Shown one piece after another: positions 42,026 through 50,358 of a DNA stretch of 55,947 bases. Numbering within the stretch: the stretch's first letter is position 1; every line of letters starts with the position of its first letter. Below the pieces are notes generated by a model. The model searched no databases. It saw nothing but the letters and a program-made list of their open reading frames with translations, and was not told the origin of the DNA. Origin of the DNA: Faecalispora jeddahensis (GTDB taxonomy: Bacteria; Bacillota; Clostridia; Oscillospirales; Acutalibacteraceae). The translations under genes and the position numbers were made by a program. The DNA is taken from positions 1 to 55,947 of the forward strand of contig NZ_CBYL010000024.1 in the NCBI RefSeq assembly GCF_000577335.1, in the 5' to 3' direction.

Positions 42026-42084
42026 TTGACATTTTCCAAAAATCGCTGTATTATAATAGCAACAAAACATATATAGCATATATG
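42026..42084 (+). promoter_or_regulatory. cysK promoter with inverted-repeat operator
   Basis: TTGACA (42026-42031) and TATTAT (42049-42054) with a 17-base spacer. The dyad CATATAT-AGC-ATATATG (42068-42084) lies between the likely start point and the cysK ribosome site, a position suited to repression by the neighbouring CymR-like protein. Confidence 0.78.
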
Positions 42085-42110
42085 ATTAAATGATTTTAGG
42101 AGGTCGTCTT

Positions 42111-43043
42111 ATGGCAAAGGTTTTTAAGAATCTGACGGATCTGATCGGAAAAACCCCTCTTTTGGAACTTTCCAATTATGAAAAGAAACACGAGCTGCAG
42201 GCAACTGTGATTGGTAAGCTGGAATATTTTAATCCAGCCGGAAGTGTAAAGGACAGAATTGCCAAGGCGATGATCGAAGACGCTGAGGAAAAGGGGCTGC
42301 TGAATCCCGAGTCTGTCATCATTGAGCCTACTAGCGGAAACACCGGTATCGGCCTGGCTTCTGTGGCGGCTGCGCACGGCTATCGCATTATTCTGACGAT
42401 GCCGGAAACCATGAGCGTTGAACGCAGAAATCTGCTGAAAGCATACGGTGCAGAGCTTGTTCTGACCGAAGGCGCAAAGGGAATGTCCGGCGCAATCGCA
42501 AGAGCCGAGGAGCTGGCCCAGGAAATTCCCCATTCCTTCATTCCCGGCCAGTTTGTAAACCCCGCGAACCCGGATGTTCACAGAAAAACAACCGGCCCTG
42601 AAATTTGGGAAGACACCGACGGCAAGGTAGACATTCTTGTAGCCGGCGTTGGTACGGGCGGAACGCTCACCGGTGCGGGTGAGTTCCTCAAATCAAAGAA
42701 CCCGAATGTGAAAGTGATCGCCGTAGAGCCCGATGCTTCTCCGGTATTGTCGGAAGGCAAGTCCGGCCCCCACAAGATTCAGGGAATCGGGGCAGGGTTT
42801 GTGCCGAAGGTGCTCAACACCTCCATTTATGATGAAATCATCCGCGTGAAGAACGAGGATGCGTTTGCTACCGGTAAAGAGCTTTCCAAAGAAGAGGGCC
42901 TCTTGGTGGGTATTTCTTCCGGCGCAGCCATTTGGGCGGCGACGGAGCTGGCCAAACGCCCGGAAAACGCAGGCAAGGTGATCGTTGCCATTTTGCCGGA
43001 TACCGGAGAGCGGTATCTCTCTACTCCGCTGTTTTCTGAGTAA
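42111..43043 (+). CDS. cysK: Cysteine synthase (O-acetylserine sulfhydrylase)
   Basis: The 310-residue PLP enzyme makes cysteine from O-acetylserine and sulfide. The PLP lysine is Lys48 in [11 protein letters not shown], the substrate loop is [10 protein letters not shown], and the phosphate loop is GTGGTLTG. The C-terminus is ...LSTPLFSE rather than ending in Ile; a C-terminal Ile normally docks into serine acetyltransferase, so interaction with CysE may differ. The start at 42111 has AGGAGG; an ATG seven codons earlier lies before that site. It is divergent from the CymR-like gene, matching the CymR-CysK partnership known in Bacillus. Confidence 0.95.
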   Translation: MAKVFKNLTDLIGKTPLLELSNYEKKHELQATVIGKLEYFNPAGSVKDRIAKAMIEDAEEKGLLNPESVIIEPTSGNTGIGLASVAAAHGYRIILTMPETMSVERRNLLKAYGAELVLTEGAKGMSGAIARAEELAQEIPHSFIPGQFVNPANPDVHRKTTGPEIWEDTDGKVDILVAGVGTGGTLTGAGEFLKSKNPNVKVIAVEPDASPVLSEGKSGPHKIQGIGAGFVPKVLNTSIYDEIIRVKNEDAFATGKELSKEEGLLVGISSGAAIWAATELAKRPENAGKVIVAILPDTGERYLSTPLFSE

Positions 43044-43058
43044 TCCTTTCAAGAGCCG

Positions 43059-43090
43059 AAAAGGCGTCGCTTACGGCGGCGCCTTTTTTC
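43059..43090 (+). terminator. Terminator of cysK
   Basis: Stem AAAAGGCGTCGC / GCGGCGCCTTTT with a 5-base loop and T6 tail, 15 bases after the stop. Confidence 0.9.
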
Positions 43091-43177
43091 TGCTGAAAAA
43101 ATGTTTTTTGAAGGGTTGTGTACCGGACGAAAAAATTGTAATCTTATAGATATCAAAAGATAGAAATGTGGGTTCTT

Positions 43178-43957
43178 ATGAAAATACTAATTACAGCAGG
43201 GGGTACCTCCGAGAAAATTGATGAGGTACGGTGCATTACCAATCATTCAACCGGTTCTATGGGAAAGGCCATTGCGCAGGCTTTTTTGTCGATTCCCTCT
43301 ACGGAAGAGATCATTTATGTCTGCGGGCAAACAGCCGCCGCGCCGGAGGAGGAATCTAAAGTACGGATTGTGCGCATTGCGGGGGTGGCTGACCTGCAGG
43401 ATACACTGACCAAAATCCTGACGCGCGAAAAAATCGATGCAGTGGTACACTGTATGGCGGTCAGCGACTATACAGTTTCCAATGTGACCTCGACCAGTCT
43501 GGCGGCAGATCGGGCGGTGCAGGCACTTTCCGGGGCAGATTTATCGGCGGAAGCTGTGCGGGAAATTTTGCGGCAGGCCCTCAATGAGCAAAATCAGATG
43601 GCGGGAAGCGGAAAAATCAGCTCGGATGAGGATGACTTGGTCCTTGTTCTGAAAAGAACTCCGAAGATCATTGATCTCATTAAAAAAGTGCAGCCGCAGA
43701 CACTTCTTGTTGGGTTTAAGCTTCTCAACCATGTTCCGGTTCAGGAGCTGATTGCGGCGGGGCTTCACCTGATCGAGCGCAGCGGATGTGACTTTGTGCT
43801 GGCCAATGACAAGACAGAGGTAACGCAAACCCGGCACCATGGGTACCTGATTTGCCCGGATGGTTCGTACCGGGAATTGGATGGCCGCAGCAACATTGCA
43901 AAAACAATTGCGTCCAGCGTCCGCGAAAAGCTTTCAGAACAGGAGGGAATCCGTTGA
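43178..43957 (+). CDS. coaB: Phosphopantothenate-cysteine ligase (stand-alone CoaB)
   Basis: The ~259-residue enzyme joins 4'-phosphopantothenate with cysteine in coenzyme A synthesis. It starts ILITAGGTSEKIDEVRCITN with HSTGSMG, has HCMAVSDY, and DLVLVLKRTPKIIDLI with GFKLL, then the VLANDKTE motif near the end. It is the separate form found in some Firmicutes and streptococci, not the CoaBC fusion. The start at 43178 is preferred for the family N-terminus; an ATG four codons earlier is possible. It overlaps coaC by 4 bases. CoaB consumes cysteine, so its location next to cysK is functionally coherent. Confidence 0.9.
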   Translation: MKILITAGGTSEKIDEVRCITNHSTGSMGKAIAQAFLSIPSTEEIIYVCGQTAAAPEEESKVRIVRIAGVADLQDTLTKILTREKIDAVVHCMAVSDYTVSNVTSTSLAADRAVQALSGADLSAEAVREILRQALNEQNQMAGSGKISSDEDDLVLVLKRTPKIIDLIKKVQPQTLLVGFKLLNHVPVQELIAAGLHLIERSGCDFVLANDKTEVTQTRHHGYLICPDGSYRELDGRSNIAKTIASSVREKLSEQEGIR

Positions 43958-44502
43958 AGCACGTTTTACTGGGTGTTACAGGGAGCATTGCCGCGTATAA
44001 GGCGGCGGAAATCGCCAATATCCTTACAAAGCAGGGATGCGAGGTCGATGTGATCCTGACGAAGAGCGCACAGGAATTCATCACGCCGCTTACCTTTCAG
44101 ACTCTGACCAAACGAAAAGTATACACGAAGATGTTTGATGAGATTCTTGTGAACGAGGTGGAGCATATTTCTCTTGCAAAGCGCGCGGATGTGTGTGTGG
44201 TCGCTCCCGCGACCGCGAATCTGATCGGAAAGCTCGCCTCCGGTATTGCGGACGATATGCTGACGACGGTTCTCACAGCGGTGCGGGGAACACCGGTGAT
44301 TCTATGCCCCGCAATGAATACCGCAATGTATGAAAATGAGATCGTTCAGGAAAATATCAGCCGGCTGAAAAAGCACGGTACTCTTTTCATCGAACCGAAG
44401 GAAGGGCTTCTCGCCTGCGGCGACCTGGGGCGGGGCGCTCTTGCAGAGGTAGAAACCATTACGGAAACGGTTTTGCGGTATCTGAAAGAAAAGGAAGACT
44501 AA
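43954..44502 (+). CDS. coaC: Phosphopantothenoylcysteine decarboxylase (stand-alone CoaC)
   Basis: The 182-residue flavoprotein decarboxylates phosphopantothenoylcysteine. It has the flavin motif VLLGVTGSIAAYKA, the His of NEVEHISLAKRADVCVVAPA, the PAMNTAMYEN motif and the catalytic-cysteine region EPKEGLLACGDLG. The TTG start overlaps the coaB stop (TTGA) with AGGAGGG upstream. Upstream in-frame ATGs lie inside coaB and are not used. Together with coaB it gives two of the five CoA steps. Confidence 0.93.
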   Translation: MKHVLLGVTGSIAAYKAAEIANILTKQGCEVDVILTKSAQEFITPLTFQTLTKRKVYTKMFDEILVNEVEHISLAKRADVCVVAPATANLIGKLASGIADDMLTTVLTAVRGTPVILCPAMNTAMYENEIVQENISRLKKHGTLFIEPKEGLLACGDLGRGALAEVETITETVLRYLKEKED

Positions 44503-44509
44503 GGCTGTT

Positions 44510-45484
44510 ATGGAAAAAATCAGTGTTACACAAATACCGGGATTTCAGATAGGACATGCTCAGAACCTGGAGGCAGCGACCGGCTGTACGGTGGTTATTT
44601 GTGAAAAGGGCGCCGTGGCCGGTGTGGATGTGCGCGGCGGTTCCCCCGGTACGCGCGAAACCGACGCACTCGACCCGGTCAATAACAGAAAAGAGGTTCA
44701 TGCAGTTCTGCTCGCAGGCGGAAGTGCCTTCGGGCTGGACGCGGCCGGAGGTGTGATGCGTTACCTGGAAGAACACCGTATTGGCCGCGATGTAGAGGTA
44801 ACGTGTGTCCCGAACGTCAGCGGCGCGATTCTGTTTGATCTCAAATGCGGCAATGCCATGGTGCGCCCGGACGCTGAAATGGGGTATCTGGCCTGCCGGA
44901 ATGCCGGTGTGCTTCCCTTGGAAGAGGGCAGCGTCGGTGCCGGTACAGGCTGCACCGTCGGGAAAACCCTGGGGAAGACCCATGCTATGAAGGGAGGAAT
45001 AGGAACCTGTGCCTTTCGTCAGGGAGACCTGATGGTCGGCGCAGTGATCGCCGTGAATTGCGTGGGGGATATCTGTGACCGCGAATCCGGGAAGCTCCTG
45101 GCGGGTGTTTTACAGGACGGACATCCCTTTCCCGGTGGTTCTGAGGAGATCATTGTATCGTCCTATCAGAGTACGGCAGATTTTTTTAGCGGAAACACGG
45201 TGATCGGCTGTGTGATTACCAACGCAAAGCTGGAAAAGGCACAGGCTAAAAAACTGGCGTCCGTCAGCCACAATGGAATTGCAAGAGCCGTTCGTCCCGC
45301 TCACTCCGTTTTTGACGGCGATACCCTGTTTACCCTGTGTTCAGGTGAAGTAGCAGCCAATTTTGATGCAGTCGGAATTCTGTCCGCCTATGCCGTAGAG
45401 CAGGCAATTCTGCAGGCCGTGAAGAAGGCAGCGTCTCTCGGCGGGTATCCATCCTATCAGGATGTTTTCGTAAAATCTTACTAA
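44510..45484 (+). CDS. P1-family peptidase (DmpA-like)
   Basis: The 324-residue protein is an Ntn-type self-processing aminopeptidase homologue. Recognisable segments are GHAQNLEAATGCTVVICEKG near the start, RGGSPGTRETDALDPVN, VLLAGGSAFGLDAAGGVMRYLEE, and GAGTGCTVGKTLG. In DmpA cleavage occurs before a Ser in a conserved Gly-rich motif; here the corresponding region near 240-260 shows NGIARAVRPAHSVFDGDTLF. It begins 7 bases after coaC and probably shares its transcript. Substrates are likely small N-terminal amides or peptides; a link to CoA or pantothenate breakdown is only contextual. Confidence 0.85.
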   Translation: MEKISVTQIPGFQIGHAQNLEAATGCTVVICEKGAVAGVDVRGGSPGTRETDALDPVNNRKEVHAVLLAGGSAFGLDAAGGVMRYLEEHRIGRDVEVTCVPNVSGAILFDLKCGNAMVRPDAEMGYLACRNAGVLPLEEGSVGAGTGCTVGKTLGKTHAMKGGIGTCAFRQGDLMVGAVIAVNCVGDICDRESGKLLAGVLQDGHPFPGGSEEIIVSSYQSTADFFSGNTVIGCVITNAKLEKAQAKKLASVSHNGIARAVRPAHSVFDGDTLFTLCSGEVAANFDAVGILSAYAVEQAILQAVKKAASLGGYPSYQDVFVKSY

Positions 45485-45491
45485 CAAAAAT

Positions 45492-45528
45492 GCAAAGCAC
45501 CCCAACACAAGCTGTTGGGGTGCTTTGC
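45492..45528 (+). terminator. Strong terminator after the peptidase gene
   Basis: 16-bp stem GCAAAGCACCCCAACA / TGTTGGGGTGCTTTGC, 5-base loop. The rest of the 280-base gap to fluC shows no gene. Confidence 0.88.
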
Positions 45529-45677
45529 TATGCTCATGCAGCCTCGCCTGCATTTTGGGTGCAGCATCTTGCGTCTTTTAACGGGCAATCTCCTTTCCAG
45601 CTAAAACAATCTCTTTCTCAATGCAAAATAATCCTCGTGGAACGATCCTCAACAAATTTTTCATCTAACTAAAATGA

Positions 45678-45709
45678 CCCCCAATCACCATTTTGTCTGC
45701 GATTGGGGG
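45678..45709 (-). terminator. Probable terminator of the ppa-fluC operon
   Basis: CCCCCAATC / GATTGGGGG stem with a 14-base loop; on the minus strand it is followed by TCATTTTAG. It lies 54 bases after the last fluC gene. Confidence 0.6.
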
Positions 45710-45762
45710 CATGTTAGTATGTTGTTTTTCAGGTTTGCCGTCAGCATGGGGCCATGCAGGGG

Positions 45763-46116
45763 CTAAAATGCTTTTGCGAGCGCGTAGCCGCATACATACC
45801 CGATGATGCCGATAAGCAGGGAACTGAAAATGTAAAGAAAAGCGTTTCGTTCTCTTTTATCAAATAGCTGGAAGCCTTCATACATAAAGGTAGAGAAGGT
45901 GGTGTATGCGCCAAGAAAACCGTCTCCCAGCAGAACATAGGTCTGTGCCGGGAGCTCGGAGCCCGTCAGCACACCAAGCAGGAACGCACCGGTTATGTTG
46001 ATGATAAAGGTTCCAAGCGGGAATCGAGTGTCGGCCTTCTGCAGAATAAACCGTCCCAATTCGAATCTACAGAGTCCGCCCAAAAGTCCGCCGATCGCGA
46101 TCAGAGCAATCTCCAA
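45763..46116 (-). CDS. crcB: Fluoride channel FluC/CrcB, subunit A
   Basis: The 117-residue membrane protein has four helices. The family motifs are GGLLGGLCRFELGR at the start, GTFIINITGAFLLG (the pore Asn region) and GDGFLGAYTTFSTFMYE (the Na+/Phe-box region). FluC dimers are dual-topology fluoride channels. It starts with TTG directly after the stop of the second fluC (TAG-TTG), with GAGGTGG upstream. Two adjacent fluC genes usually encode a heterodimer of fixed opposite orientations. Confidence 0.93.
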   Translation of the reverse strand: MEIALIAIGGLLGGLCRFELGRFILQKADTRFPLGTFIINITGAFLLGVLTGSELPAQTYVLLGDGFLGAYTTFSTFMYEGFQLFDKRERNAFLYIFSSLLIGIIGYVCGYALAKAF

Positions 46117-46563
46117 CTAATCCACCTCATTTTCGTTGTAATGGAAAGCAGATTCTTCGTCACTTTCCTTGTTTTGCAGCAGCCTCACTCCCAGCGCCCG
46201 GGCGGCTGTAACTCCTAAATAAACAGCTCCCAGTCCGAGTGCGGCGCTTACGATCAGGTAAGAAACCGCAGAGGTATATTCTTCCTGAAACAGCAGTGTG
46301 GAGGCTTCCTTGCACATGGTGGAAAAGGTGGTATACGCTCCCATCAGACCGGTCGTCAGGCCAAGGCGAACGTCGGGATCAAATTTCCGGATTTCAAGGC
46401 CGATGGTCAGGATGAAGGCGATCAAAAAAGAGCCTGTAATGTTGATAAACAGTGTGTTGAGCGGAAGAGTTTCGTGATAGCCGGGGATTTGAATCTTTTC
46501 GATCAGGTATCTTGCAATAGCGCCGACGATCGACCCGCAGGAAAGGAAAATATATTTTCTCAT
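46117..46563 (-). CDS. crcB: Fluoride channel FluC/CrcB, subunit B
   Basis: The 148-residue homologue of the adjacent fluC has GSIVGAIARYLIE, NTLFINITGSFLIAF and GLMGAYTTFSTMCKE. The C-terminus is ~25 residues longer and charged. It overlaps the ppa stop by 4 bases (ATGA). It likely pairs with the other subunit as a heterodimeric channel that expels fluoride. Confidence 0.93.
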   Translation of the reverse strand: MRKYIFLSCGSIVGAIARYLIEKIQIPGYHETLPLNTLFINITGSFLIAFILTIGLEIRKFDPDVRLGLTTGLMGAYTTFSTMCKEASTLLFQEEYTSAVSYLIVSAALGLGAVYLGVTAARALGVRLLQNKESDEESAFHYNENEVD

Positions 46564-47102
46564 TCATTGATTCCTTTGTGAAAGACTTTGTTATACCGGG
46601 AGATGCTGTCTTCGATCACCGCAATGGCATTTTTCACATCATCGATTTCTTTGATTACGGTTTTCTTTCCCTCGAGCTCTTTGTAAACGGAAAAGAAATG
46701 CGACATCTCACTGAAAATGTGCTGCGGCAGTTCCTGAATTGACTGAAATGTATTGTAGTTCGGGTCGCCGCTTGGAACAGCAATGATCTTTTCGTCACGC
46801 TCGTTGCTGTCGACCATATGAATTACGCCAATGGGATGGCACGGGATCAGAGACAGCGGTTCAAAGGATTCGTCGCTCAGGATCAGAACATCCAGCGGAT
46901 CTCCGTCTTCCGCCAGAGTGCGGGGGATAAATCCGTAATTCGCCGGGTAATGTGTGGAAGTATACAGAACGCGATCCAAAATAATCAGTCCAGTTTCTTT
47001 GTCGAGTTCATATTTGAGCTTTGAGCCCTTCGGAATCTCAACTACGGCGTGAAACCGTGTGCTTGTAATTCTTTCCGGATGAATGTCATGCCAAATATTC
47101 AT
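46560..47102 (-). CDS. ppa: Inorganic pyrophosphatase, family I
   Basis: The 180-residue enzyme hydrolyses pyrophosphate. The family I active-site segments are present: KLKYELDKETG, YPANYGFIPRTLAEDGDPLDVLIL with the metal-binding aspartates, and the KEIDD lysine/aspartate near residue 155. Fluoride is a classic potent inhibitor of this family, which explains its place at the head of a fluoride-resistance operon behind a fluoride riboswitch. The start at 47102 has AAAGGAGG. Confidence 0.95.
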   Translation of the reverse strand: MNIWHDIHPERITSTRFHAVVEIPKGSKLKYELDKETGLIILDRVLYTSTHYPANYGFIPRTLAEDGDPLDVLILSDESFEPLSLIPCHPIGVIHMVDSNERDEKIIAVPSGDPNYNTFQSIQELPQHIFSEMSHFFSVYKELEGKKTVIKEIDDVKNAIAVIEDSISRYNKVFHKGINE

Positions 47103-47120
47103 TAGTATCCTCCTTTTGAT

Positions 47121-47209
47121 AAACAAAAAAAGCCGATGCTTCTGCCAGCGCAGAAGTCATCAGCTAAATAAGCAGTTTCGGCAATGCCGCGGGAGAACTT
47201 CATTCCCAG
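47121..47209 (-). ncRNA. Fluoride riboswitch with overlapping terminator
   Basis: The minus-strand RNA shows the crcB-motif hallmarks: GGGAATGAAGTTCTCCC for the first stem, an ACTGC element, and GCTGATGACTTCTGC at the 3' side. The last element also forms the 5' arm of a 15-bp terminator (AGCTGATG, bulged A, CTTCTGC / GCAGAAGCATCGGCT) followed by T7. Fluoride binding would stabilise the aptamer and prevent the terminator, switching on ppa and the two fluC genes. Confidence 0.88.
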
Positions 47210-47234
47210 AAAAATTGATAATGTGACAAAATGT

Positions 47235-47263
47235 ATTATAGCATGCTCCAAACAGATTTTCAA
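47235..47263 (-). promoter_or_regulatory. Promoter of the fluoride-riboswitch operon
   Basis: TTGAAA (47258-47263) and TATAAT (47235-47240) with a 17-base spacer, 26 bases upstream of the aptamer. Confidence 0.8.
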
Positions 47264-47325
47264 TAGCGATTTGAAAAAAGTGATTCCTCCCAAATCGGCG
47301 CTTTTGGATTGCACGGAAAATCTGT

Positions 47326-47769
47326 TCAGGATTCGGCTGTAAGGTCACTGATAAAGGCCTGCAGGCTCTTTAAAAGCGGGCCGAGCTTTTCGGGCGTAAG
47401 GCCGGCCGTGCAGATCATCTGCTCCGGAATCAAGGCGGCCTTGGCTTTTAAGGCACGCCCGGCTTCTGTCAGGCGAATGCGCACGCTCCGCTCATCGTCG
47501 TCGCTGCGGATTCGTTCAATATACGAAAGCGACTCCAGCTTTTTGAGCAGCGGTGTCAAGGTGCCTGAATCAAGTGTCAGGCGATTTCCCAAATCCTTTA
47601 CGGAAATGTCGTCCTTCTCCCACAGCGCCATCATGGTAATATAACCGGTGTAGGTCAAATGGAGCGGTTCCAAAAGCGGTTTGTATCTGCGAATGATCTC
47701 TTTGGAGCTGACATAAAGGGCAAAACAAAGCTGGTTATCCAGCTTTAAAATCTCATCGGTGTTGTTCAT
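47326..47769 (-). CDS. MarR-family regulator, OhrR-like
   Basis: The 147-residue protein starts LKLDNQLCFALYVSSKEIIRR, with Cys15 at the position of the peroxide-sensing cysteine of OhrR. The winged helix follows (LTYTGYITMMALWEKDDISV, LDSGTLTPLLKKLE, RIRSDDDERSVRIRLT). OhrR repressors are released from DNA when organic peroxide oxidises this cysteine. The gene is divergent from a thiol peroxidase gene and both promoters share AT-rich motifs, so it probably controls both. Confidence 0.88.
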   Translation of the reverse strand: MNNTDEILKLDNQLCFALYVSSKEIIRRYKPLLEPLHLTYTGYITMMALWEKDDISVKDLGNRLTLDSGTLTPLLKKLESLSYIERIRSDDDERSVRIRLTEAGRALKAKAALIPEQMICTAGLTPEKLGPLLKSLQAFISDLTAES

Positions 47770-47791
47770 AGAGCTTCCCCTCTCTTATCTA

Positions 47792-47881
47792 TTGTACAAT
47801 TAAATAGTATCAAATTTATTTGAGAAGGTCAAGAAAAACACTTGACGTTTTTAAATTGATTGTGTAAAATTAAATAGCAAA
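47792..47881. promoter_or_regulatory. Divergent promoters and OhrR-type operators
   Basis: Minus strand: TTGACC and TACTAT, 17-base spacer (47804-47832). Plus strand: TTGACG and TAAAAT, 17-base spacer (47842-47870). Each -10 region carries the shared motif AATTAAATAG (GTACAATTAAATAG and GTAAAATTAAATAG), similar to OhrR boxes built from TACAATTAAATTGTA. Confidence 0.75.
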
Positions 47882-47907
47882 CAACTGATAGAAAGGAGCT
47901 CATCAAA

Positions 47908-48381
47908 ATGAGTATCTATGATTTTAGTATGCTGGACATGAAAAAACAGCCGGTGCCGCTTTCTCAATATCAAGACAAGGTGCTTCTGATTGTGAATACC
48001 GCAACCGGGTGCGGATTTACCCCGCAGTATGAGGGACTGGAAAACTTATATCAAAAGTACCGTGACCGCGGATTCGAGATTCTCGATTTTCCGTGCAATC
48101 AGTTCGGCCATCAGGCGCCGGGCAGCGAAGAGGAGATTCAGAGCTTCTGTCAGCTCACTTATCATGTTACCTTTCCTCAGTTCGCGAAAATTGAGGTCAA
48201 CGGCCCGAACGAGTCCCCGCTGTATACGTATTTAAAATCTCAGCAAAAGGGTGTTCTGGGTTCCAATATCAAATGGAATTTTACAAAGTTTCTGGTAGAC
48301 AGAAACGGCAATGTGATTTCCCGCTACGCGCCGTCGGACAAACCGGAAAATCTGGAGGCAGATATTCTCGCCCTGCTCTGA
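47908..48381 (+). CDS. gpx: Glutathione-peroxidase-family thiol peroxidase
   Basis: The 157-residue enzyme reduces peroxides. The peroxidatic residue is Cys35 in NTATGCGFTPQ (cysteine, not selenocysteine), with Gln and Trp partners in FPCNQFG and IKWNFTKFL. Cys64 in FPCNQF and Cys82 are candidates for the resolving cysteine, so thioredoxin is the likely reductant. It is divergent from the OhrR-like regulator. AAGGAG precedes the start. Confidence 0.93.
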   Translation: MSIYDFSMLDMKKQPVPLSQYQDKVLLIVNTATGCGFTPQYEGLENLYQKYRDRGFEILDFPCNQFGHQAPGSEEEIQSFCQLTYHVTFPQFAKIEVNGPNESPLYTYLKSQQKGVLGSNIKWNFTKFLVDRNGNVISRYAPSDKPENLEADILALL

Positions 48382-48431
48382 AACCGCCTGCGGACGGATA
48401 TCATGACTCCTGTTTCACAGATCAAATAGGG

Positions 48432-48466
48432 TACCGGGCGGCTTCTAGAAACCGCCCGGTATCCTT
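48432..48466. terminator. Terminator between convergent genes
   Basis: TACCGGGCGG / CCGCCCGGTA stem with a 10-base loop. It lies between gpx and the methyltransferase gene and can serve both strands. Confidence 0.75.
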
Positions 48467-48486
48467 TGTTTGTGTTGATGCAGCCG

Positions 48487-49203
48487 TTATTCTCTTTGCA
48501 GCACAATGGCGATCATATTCAGGTATTTTCCACCCCCGGCTTCCCATGTTCTGCGGTCGCCCCGCGCATATTCGTTGTCGCAGCGGAGCCAGTCGGCCCA
48601 AACTTCCTCGTTGCTTTCCATTTCATGAATAGAGAGCACCGTTACGCCTTTGGTCTTGCCGATCCGCTCCGTCCAATACGCAATGTCATGAATGGTGTCG
48701 AGCTGCTCCGGCGTCCAGGAGAGCAACAGTTCCGGCGGAAGCTGATCGTGGCAGTCCCGCTTCATACCGGGAATGGCAATATAGACATAGCCGCCGCGTT
48801 TTACATATGGGAGCAGGCATTTTCCCAGATATTCCGGATCGTGCCCAAAGTAGTGGTAGGAGTCTATACTGACGATGGCGTCAAAGAATTCTTCCGCAAA
48901 GGGAAGGGTGTTGGCGTCGGCGTGTAGCGGGATGATCTGCTGTGCCGTGAGCCCCATCTGATCAAAAAAGCGTTTGTTATTGGTCGGATTACTCCATAAG
49001 TCCGCCGCAAACACACGGAATCCATACTCCTTTACCAGAAATACGGAGGTAAGGCCCTGCCCGCAGCCCAAATCCATTACCAGATCACCCGGAGCAAGCG
49101 AGTGCTGCAGCAGCAATTCTTCCAGCAGCTTAATGGGATTTGGCCCCATTATTTTTTCACGCACAAGCTGTGGGTGATACCGGTTGATTTTTCTGTATTC
49201 CAT
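48487..49203 (-). CDS. SAM-dependent methyltransferase
   Basis: The 238-residue class I methyltransferase has motif I VMDLGCGQGLTSVFLVKEYG, an acidic residue in AADLW, and the post-motif IVSIDSYHYFG. The C-terminal region YWTERIGKTKGVTVLS is less conserved. The target is unknown; small-molecule methylation is likely. The start at 49203 has GGGAGGA and lies 1 base after the rsgA stop, so it is co-transcribed with rsgA. Confidence 0.85.
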   Translation of the reverse strand: MEYRKINRYHPQLVREKIMGPNPIKLLEELLLQHSLAPGDLVMDLGCGQGLTSVFLVKEYGFRVFAADLWSNPTNNKRFFDQMGLTAQQIIPLHADANTLPFAEEFFDAIVSIDSYHYFGHDPEYLGKCLLPYVKRGGYVYIAIPGMKRDCHDQLPPELLLSWTPEQLDTIHDIAYWTERIGKTKGVTVLSIHEMESNEEVWADWLRCDNEYARGDRRTWEAGGGKYLNMIAIVLQRE

Positions 49204-49204
49204 T

Positions 49205-50287
49205 TTAGAATCCTCCCTTGCGCTTATCGTTTTGCCGAATAAATTTGCGGCCATTTTTCATTCCGCCGACCGTCTCAAACATGGCATTAAGCTTCTGGGT
49301 TTCGATCTGTCGAGAAGAAAGGCCGTCATACCCGGCCTCCCGCCTCAGCTTTCGGTAGTTTTCCAGCCGCCGGAGGGTCAGCTCGCCGGTTTCCAGTGCC
49401 TTTAAAACCGCGCAGCCGGGTTCGTTGGTGTGCGTGCAGTCTCGAAAACGGCAGTGCTCCGCCAGCGCATCAATTTCCGCAAAGGACCGGGAAAGATCGG
49501 CGGATTCCACACCCAGTTCGCGCAGGCCGGGCGTGTCGATGACGATGCCGCCCTGCGGCAGAAGGATCATTTCCCTGCGGGTAGTGGTGTGGCGGCCTTT
49601 GTCGTCGCTGCGGGTCTGCGATGTTACCAGTAAATTCTCCCCGGCAAGGCAGTTGATCAGCGTGGTTTTCCCCACGCCGGAGGATCCGATGAAAGCCGCA
49701 GTTCTGTTGGGGCGCAGATAGGGCAGAAGCTTTTCAAAGGAATCCGGGTCGCTGCGGGAGGTTGCGATCACGTCGGTTCCCGGTGCTATTTTCATGATTT
49801 CGGACAGAACGCCGGGCAGATTCTCACAAAGATCGGCCTTTGTCAGTACTGCTACCGGGGTGGCCCCGCTGCTCCAGGCGACGGAAAGATAGCGCTCCAG
49901 GCGGCTGAGATTGTAATTGTTGTTTAAGGACATGCAAATAAAAACAATATCGATGTTGGCGGCAATGATCTGGGACTGATGCTCATTGGCCGCTGCGGTG
50001 CGTTCAAACACGCTTTTTCGCGGCAGCACCCGATGAATCATGGCGTTCCCGGTGCTGCTTTCAGCGCGGTCCGCCATCACAAAATCGCCAACCGCGGGGA
50101 ATTGCGACGGATCGGCGGCCTCATACCGGAATTTACCGGAGACTTCGGCAAGGCACTCTCCGCTTTCCGTGGCAATTTTATACTGACCTTTGTATTGAGA
50201 GATCACTCTGCAAAGAAAAAGGTTTGGAGAAAGAGCGGCTTCGGCCAGAACGGAATCGTCCGCGCCATAGCGTATGATCAAATTCAA
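49205..50287 (-). CDS. rsgA: Ribosome small-subunit GTPase RsgA
   Basis: The ~360-residue late 30S assembly GTPase has an OB fold (about 25-100), a circularly permuted GTPase (TKAD G4 motif before GSSGVGKTTLINCL G1, then TTTRR and DTPGLRELG) and a C-terminal zinc finger region (CRFRDCTHTNEPGCAV). The TTG at 50287 is chosen since GAGGTGG precedes it and the protein then begins NLIIRYG as in the family; an ATG six codons earlier overlaps the ribosome site. A rod-like RNA and a terminator lie upstream. Confidence 0.93.
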   Translation of the reverse strand: MNLIIRYGADDSVLAEAALSPNLFLCRVISQYKGQYKIATESGECLAEVSGKFRYEAADPSQFPAVGDFVMADRAESSTGNAMIHRVLPRKSVFERTAAANEHQSQIIAANIDIVFICMSLNNNYNLSRLERYLSVAWSSGATPVAVLTKADLCENLPGVLSEIMKIAPGTDVIATSRSDPDSFEKLLPYLRPNRTAAFIGSSGVGKTTLINCLAGENLLVTSQTRSDDKGRHTTTRREMILLPQGGIVIDTPGLRELGVESADLSRSFAEIDALAEHCRFRDCTHTNEPGCAVLKALETGELTLRRLENYRKLRREAGYDGLSSRQIETQKLNAMFETVGGMKNGRKFIRQNDKRKGGF

Positions 50288-50358
50288 TTTGTTCCACCTC
50301 TTCATAAGTTATCGTTATCAGCGATTCGATGATCAGCGGGGCGGAACACAAATTGCGC

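Noticed and set aside
45529-45677. Possible small gene between the peptidase and fluC
   Set aside because: Only short frames without ribosome sites; the segment is flanked by terminators.
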